The position numbers were made by a program, and so were the translations under genes. Under the pieces are notes generated by a model. The model saw only the letters and a list, made by a program, of their open reading frames with translations, was not told where the DNA came from and ran no database searches. Below are positions 58,882 to 64,000 of a stretch of DNA of 64,000 bases, piece after piece; position 1 is the stretch's first letter; each line of letters opens with the position of its first letter. Source of the DNA: Congeria kusceri (taxonomy: Eukaryota > Mollusca > Bivalvia > Myida > Dreissenidae); the NCBI GenBank assembly GCA_027627225.1, contig CM051030.1, positions 2,311,501 through 2,375,500 of the forward strand, in the 5' to 3' direction.

Positions 58882-59042
58882 CTTGGCAAGACTTTGGGGT
58901 TCAACCCTTGACTTGACAACTATCCCAACCACAGTAACTTGCATGTAGGCAGAAGGGACGTCAGTAAAGGTCCAGTGTCTGGCTCGAGTTCCATTCCCAC
59001 TGCTTACAGAACTCGAGTCCCTGGCTGACCTTTCTGTCCTCC
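58882..59042 (-). CDS. Exon-like cassette, copy c, open frame with consensus splice sites
   Basis: The segment runs from the acceptor ggtgtag to the donor CCAAG/GTAAGG. It is open throughout in one frame: R-S-A-R-D-S-S-S-V..., then T-F-T-D-V-P-S-A-Y-M-Q-V-T-V-V-G-I-V-V-K-S-R. It is the best preserved of three copies (the others are at 13590-13735 and 57470-57565). A possible preceding exon, with donor CCAG/GTAATG, ends near 59357. I do not recognise the protein. It could be a real internal exon of a minus-strand gene that extends outside what I can join, or a relic. Confidence 0.4.
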
Positions 59043-59059
59043 CTACACCAACAGTGTAT

Positions 59060-60649
59060 ATACAACAGATTAATAAGGCATTCATGTGGATGTTGTTTTG
59101 GTAGAAAACATATTATGTTACATTGACTGTTCTATTAAATAGATGAAGTGTAATTAATATATAAAATATTCCTGCTGAGTGGATTGTTTTGCTATAATGT
59201 AGACATTTTTTTGCTATTACAATGATCCAAGCAACAAAGGTTACAATCATTAAAACTGAATAATCACCAGGACAGGTATTTAAGACAAAATAATGAACAC
59301 ACAAACTGAATATAGACCTGAAAACATATAAACCGTATAAATGATTAAAACATTACCTGGACACTGGACAGTGTCCGTTATTAACTCTGAAACCTGTCAC
59401 AGCAGCAGACTGACCTGGGGCCAGTTTACAAAAACATCTGACAGTGTTTTTTTTCAGTGATTTGTGAATATGCCCTTTTCTGTGAAATGGTTAAAAATGC
59501 GTCGTAAAACGCCAAAATTGTGAAAACCGGGAAATACAAACTACATGTAGTATCAAATAATAACTAGTGATTTTGATGCATTTAATCACACTTAAAGTAC
59601 AAACACATGATATTAAAGTGTGATCTTTACATTCATGAAACCTTACCATAAAACATTCCAGTTAAATTTCTCTCTTTTGGAGATTTGATATTGTCAATAA
59701 TTCTTTAAATTAGCAAAATGTCCAATGGCTTCACTTGAGTCAGACACAAGTCAATAGAAATGTCACATGATTGAGATGTAAAAGGCTCATTAAAGGACAA
59801 AACAGGGGTTTAAGCGATGTTATTTTTGTCACCACTATCAGTATGAGAAACTGACTAACTTGCACTCGTTACTGTCAGTAAATCTACTTGTGAAGACACT
59901 AAAGTTGAAACTGTTCAAATGCAGCACAAATTGAATTTGGGGGCTTCACTTACTATTTTCTCGCTTAAAATTGCCTGTTTGAAACGATGACTCCTTTAAG
60001 ATAAGCTTGTCTTTTTATTAAAAAAAAATCACATAATACTGAGAGTTTCGTGAAAAATGCATGTGATTGCTTAAAAAAAAACAAGAAGAAAATAATCTGC
60101 AGTGTTTACACTTTAAAAATCCTTCAAATGATTGATTCAATACAGATCATAACCCACTGAGCGTTTACAGTGATCCCGATGAGCACATGTTTCACTAACC
60201 AACTGGTTCACGAAAATATCAATAAAACGTGACACGAGTCCTGTTAAAATCGAGTAACCTTTCAAAGCGGTGTAGACATAAAACTACTACCGAAATTGTA
60301 TCCTATTTAAACAAAATTCACAAAATTAATTAAGATTTCATAATTTTTTTATCCACTTTTCCATTTGTGTATTTACGGCCAAAAATTGTGAAAAAATAAT
60401 ACTTTTTGGCTTTGTGAATGGTACCGAATATCAGCATGAAAATGAGGCAAAAAAAACGCTGTCTGAAGTTGAACTACATTAAAATACATATAAATTAATC
60501 AATCCATCACAGTTATGTAAACAACAGTAAACAATACCAATACCAATGATACTTAGTGAACCTAATTAGCAGGATGCATGAATTCTTCATTTTTAACAGT
60601 GTCATATACATGTATAACAATAATGCACAATGTCATACAAATGTTAGGA
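59060..60649. other. Unassigned AT-rich stretch
   Basis: A splice-donor-like end near 59357 on the minus strand follows a short open stretch. The rest shows nothing recognisable. Confidence 0.3.
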
Positions 60650-61035
60650 ACAAGAGGCACAAAAGTGCCTGTATTGCTCCACTGGCTTATCAAAAAATAA
60701 TAAATATAAGCCAAACAAAAGATTTAACTTAAGATATTTCTGCAATACAGCTCCAGCCCTTACATGCTTCCCAGTTTCAGCATTCTCATGGTACAAGCAA
60801 GCTGTAATCTGGAGTGGGATTCAGGGGAGGGAACTAAACCATCCTTCATCAAATGATTCCTGATCATGAAGTCTAATTACTTTAAACTCATCCCACAGCA
60901 ACTAATATCTACTTTTCCAAGCACTAAAACTGCTTTTCCAAGCAGCAAAATTGTTTTTCCAAGCAGTAAGATGTTAGTATTAACCAAGCATTTGAAAAAA
61001 AACGAAGACTCGAGGGCTCAGCCTAAAGTAAAATT
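60650..61035 (+). other. Element-like 5' cap followed by unassigned sequence
   Basis: 'acaagaggcacaaaagtgcc' then tgtattgctcc is a small inverted cap like that of other elements (compare 9670-9700). Three short repeats of 'cttttccaagca' follow at 60915-60965. No matching 3' cap is seen. Confidence 0.4.
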
Positions 61036-61170
61036 TTAGGGAGAAGTGACTTCTCCCTCAGGTCAATTTAGGAAGAAGTGACTTCTCCCTCATGTCAATT
61101 TAGGGAGAAGTGACTTCTCCCTCGGGTCAGTTTAGGGAGAAGTGAAGCCACTTTAAGGAGAAGTGTTTTC
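61036..61170. repeat. Tandem 32-bp repeat, each unit a perfect palindrome
   Basis: Four units contain ggagaagtgacttctcc, whose 9-bp arms gggagaagt / acttctccc are complementary. The spacer is 'ctcaggtcaatttag'. A fifth, degenerate unit follows. Confidence 0.85.
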
Positions 61171-61254
61171 CGAAAAGCGCTAAATCATAATTTGCTTGTT
61201 ATTACCATCATCATCATAATCATCACCACAAATTAATTACAAAATATTCCAAAT

Positions 61255-61440
61255 TTTATTACATCATTTTTATCGCAATACACACTGCAAGGCCCAGAGT
61301 TTTCATATTTGGTATGTAACATTGCATAGTGGTTCTCTACAAAGATTGTTCAAATGATGCCCTGGGGTTAAAACTGGCAATGCCCCGGTGGTCACATGGT
61401 GGTCACATGGTTTATATAGACTGTTGATTTAATTGAAAAA
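61255..61440 (-). repeat. Inverted copy of the 3' module of the element at 21337-22806
   Basis: In reverse it reads 'aaactctgggccttg', 'ccaaatatga' and 'tttgaacaatctttgtagag', as in the units at 22195-22560. Confidence 0.65.
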
Positions 61441-61739
61441 TTGAAGCTCAAGCCTAAAGGTACCATTATTTTCTGAAACCTGTGAAAAACTTGGTTGTCT
61501 TTAATTTCTACTCAATCTGTTTACTGTCTTCGACAAAACAATTCATCAAACAGACACATTTTACAGACAATTATCTAACGGCATTACACCTACCTATTTG
61601 CTCAGATAATACAGACAACGTCAATTAACAACCATAACTGCCCCTTAAATCCTGCTAAATGCTTGTTATTTACATCTTATCCATGTAGTTGCACAGTCTG
61701 TACACAGAGAATGACGTCACAAATGTATCAAAGAAGCGC

Positions 61740-62122
61740 GAATACAAGGAACAATGCCATGCCCCGTGGCGGCCATGTTTTTCAATGAATCAAACAGATT
61801 TGAAGGAATTTGGTAGAGGAACATTTCTGTTGAAACTCAAAAAGTGGTTCCGGAGCAGATTTTTAAGATTTTCCTGTTTTTTATGCTTTGGTTGCCAAAG
61901 CAACCAGAGTTTTCCATATATTCAACTGAATTGACGGAATTTTTGAAAGGACCATCCCTGGAACATTCCTGCCAAGTTTGGTTAAAATCCGCCAAGCGGT
62001 TTCAGAGAAGTTTTTTAAGTAAATTGTTTACGACGACGACGGATGACGACAATAGATGCCAGACGGTAACTGACCAGAATATCTCACCCTTTAGCACTTC
62101 GTGCTCAGGTGAGCTAAAATGT
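61740..62122 (+). repeat. Minisatellite element, family F, short copy
   Basis: 'ccccgtggcggccatgtttt', 'gaaggaatttggtagagga', 'ggaacattcctgccaagttt' and 'cggtttcagagaagtt' lead to the end cap 'cttcgtgctcaggtgagcta'. Confidence 0.75.
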
Positions 62123-64000
62123 GGTGTAATGGAGACAGAGCAGGGGTGGTGGAGAAACAATTCATGGACATGCAGAACCCAACATTTATTGGTCCCTGTA
62201 TGGCCCCTATACAAACTAGGAATTGCAACCAACAAAAATCAGTGTCAATATGTTAACACTCAGTTTCATGTAAGAGTTTCATAATGGCCAAAAGCTGAGT
62301 TATTAAAGCGGCAGTCCATAGAATATACTTCACAACATCTTCAATTGGCATTATTTCTATTTCATGACTGAAAACTGTTTCTTTTAACCAGCTATTGCAA
62401 ACAGAAACTATACGATGAAAAGTTACAGAAATGTTATTACTTTATCGATTCCAATGCAGTTTTTTTGTATTTTGATTGTAAAATGTACATAAGAAAGGAT
62501 TTCTGCAAATTTAATTTTTAGTACATATTTCTGGACAGCTGCTTCTGGATAAAAATTGTAATCCCAATCCCCCCTGCAATACATTATGTTGCCACAAGAA
62601 TGACAATGCAGGTCAAGTCCCTGTAACAAAATGTGCTCAGATGAGCTAATAGGCACATGAAGAATTGCTAAATAAACTATCATTTAAATACTGGTATTAT
62701 GTTTAAATACATATCTAATTTAAAAAAGGAGGTGCATGCTGGTACAATATTGTTCACCTGCTTTAGTAACATGATGTGTTGAACCATGATAACACCTTGA
62801 CCTAAATTTAGAATTGATCTGACAAACTTGTAAAAAAGCTGTTTGACTTACTTCAACCTAGTGATAAATTTTTTCATCCACATTTACCACGCTTAAACCA
62901 ATTTTTTTATAGTCCATCAAGCTGACTAAGTTCTTCCATAAATGCCTACTAACACTAAAATTTCATAATGATTGCATAAAAACTTCTCAAACTGTTGTCT
63001 GCACAAACTAAAGAGGCCGCTGCCGCCTCAAAAGTAGCCCAAATAGGTTGCCTTTTCAGGCGACACAAAAAATAGAATGTTCAACCTAATACCTTACAAG
63101 TTACATTATGATGTTTTCTAGTTCTACGGTTTAATGCTCTAAGAGTACATTACATGATAAAGAAGGAACAAAATGACTTAAGGTTAAAAGATGTGGAATT
63201 TTGGTAGAACCAGGATATTTATGCTTATTTATCAGATGTTTATATAAGTCCAAATAATTAGACGTTATCAGTGGATTCTGAGCTATTTTTTGTATAGGCA
63301 GAATGCAAACTACATCTTAACTGTTAATGCTAATTTCCTGTAGCAAAGCAATATCACATGAAGTTACGATTTTTCGGTGTTGCTGTCTAAGATCACTTTT
63401 GACCTAGATTTCTTGTGATAATTTTATGCAGCGGGAAAACTGAATGCCATTAGAACTGGGCAAATTTTCTAATTTAAGGGAAAGCAAACTTACAACAATG
63501 GTTTGATGTCTACCAACAACTATTGCATATTTATGGAGGATTAGAATTTACATAATTGTTTGCATAAGCGATTCAAATAAAGTTATAAACATATCTTCAA
63601 CATACGCTCCAGAACTGAACAGAATTATGAACAATTTTACTCAATGTAGGTCATGAACAGAATGTAATATTCATTGACATAATGAAATAATTATTTCGTT
63701 TAGCCTACATCAGCGGCACGCTCTATGAATAGCAATAATACTGATCGATATCTGCGAAATATTGGTGCTGTACAACGTTTCGGAGCCATACATAAGTATT
63801 TGGCAAAGTTGGGTATGAAATGGTCTTTTCTAGTGAATTCAACAAATTCACAGATGTTATTCAATCTCTAAAAATATTTAATATATTTCTATAAATAAAA
63901 TGTGGTGAAAGAAGTCTCGTAATACGTCAAAATATTGTTTAAGTTACTTTTACTTCATTTGCATGAATACACTATTTGCGAAACTAATACTGCGTATAGT
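62123..64000. other. Unassigned, no gene recognised
   Basis: A partial cap-like 'aaatgtgctcagatgagcta' lies at about 62630-62650. The rest is AT-rich, with a small GC-rich inverted motif near 63015 ('gaggccgctgccgcctc'). No coding frame with support. Confidence 0.3.

Noticed and set aside
62423..62683. 86-codon minus-strand frame
   Set aside because: It overlaps a cap-like repeat end and AT-rich sequence, and has no domain or splice context.

Overview
This window looks like nuclear DNA from a bivalve mollusc. It is AT-rich, its genes are split by introns, and most of it is interspersed repeat. Three features point to bivalves, with dreissenid mussels as my best but unproven guess: a B-box/coiled-coil/NHL-like gene of the kind greatly expanded in bivalves, many short elements built around minisatellite cores, and hairpin MITEs with GTGGGAAA-type ends. 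No bacterial operon, CRISPR array, rRNA or intact tRNA gene was seen.

Only two host-type genes can be read end to end, both on the minus strand. (1) Positions 12298 to 6872 hold a complete three-exon TRIM-like gene (two B-boxes, coiled coil, beta-propeller, no RING, about 566 aa). Its introns are filled with a MITE and minisatellite elements, and a degraded non-LTR retrotransposon fragment lies just past its 3' end. (2) Positions 41045 to 35308 hold a two-exon BEN-domain gene whose second exon carries three single-base frame breaks but no stop codon in the corrected reading. Its 4.4-kb intron contains a frameshifted Tc1-type transposase gene and a roughly 50-bp satellite organised as a 308-bp six-monomer higher-order repeat. 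The whole BEN region is bracketed by a perfect 34-bp inverted repeat (34333-34366 and 42168-42201), with TA on both outer sides and CpG-rich subterminal motifs shared by both ends. It therefore resembles a 7.87-kb DNA transposon that carries a spliced BEN-domain gene. This is the strongest candidate for something undescribed.

Almost everything else is repeat. At least ten families of minisatellite element (units of roughly 120-175 bp) occupy much of the rest, mostly in one orientation. They use a few classes of short inverted end cap (gctcacctga...tcaggtgagc; ctcgactattcg...cgaatagtcgag; tatgccccc...gggggcata). The same core appears inside different caps, which suggests modular core or cap exchange. 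TIR transposons and MITEs are nested in and between them: 3,991 bp at 49741-53731, 1,204 bp at 55195-56398, 340 bp at 52535-52874, and others.

Two further layers are older dispersed repeats of several hundred bp, mostly in the same orientation (near 20.3, 30.8, 43.5, 45.9, 48.7 and 56.5 kb), and a set of exon-like cassettes on the minus strand near 13.6-14.9 kb and 57.5-59.0 kb. The cassettes look like duplicated, partly broken exons of a gene I do not recognise.

Coordinates of repeat edges are read by eye and may be off by tens of bases. Splice sites and TIR coordinates were counted base by base.
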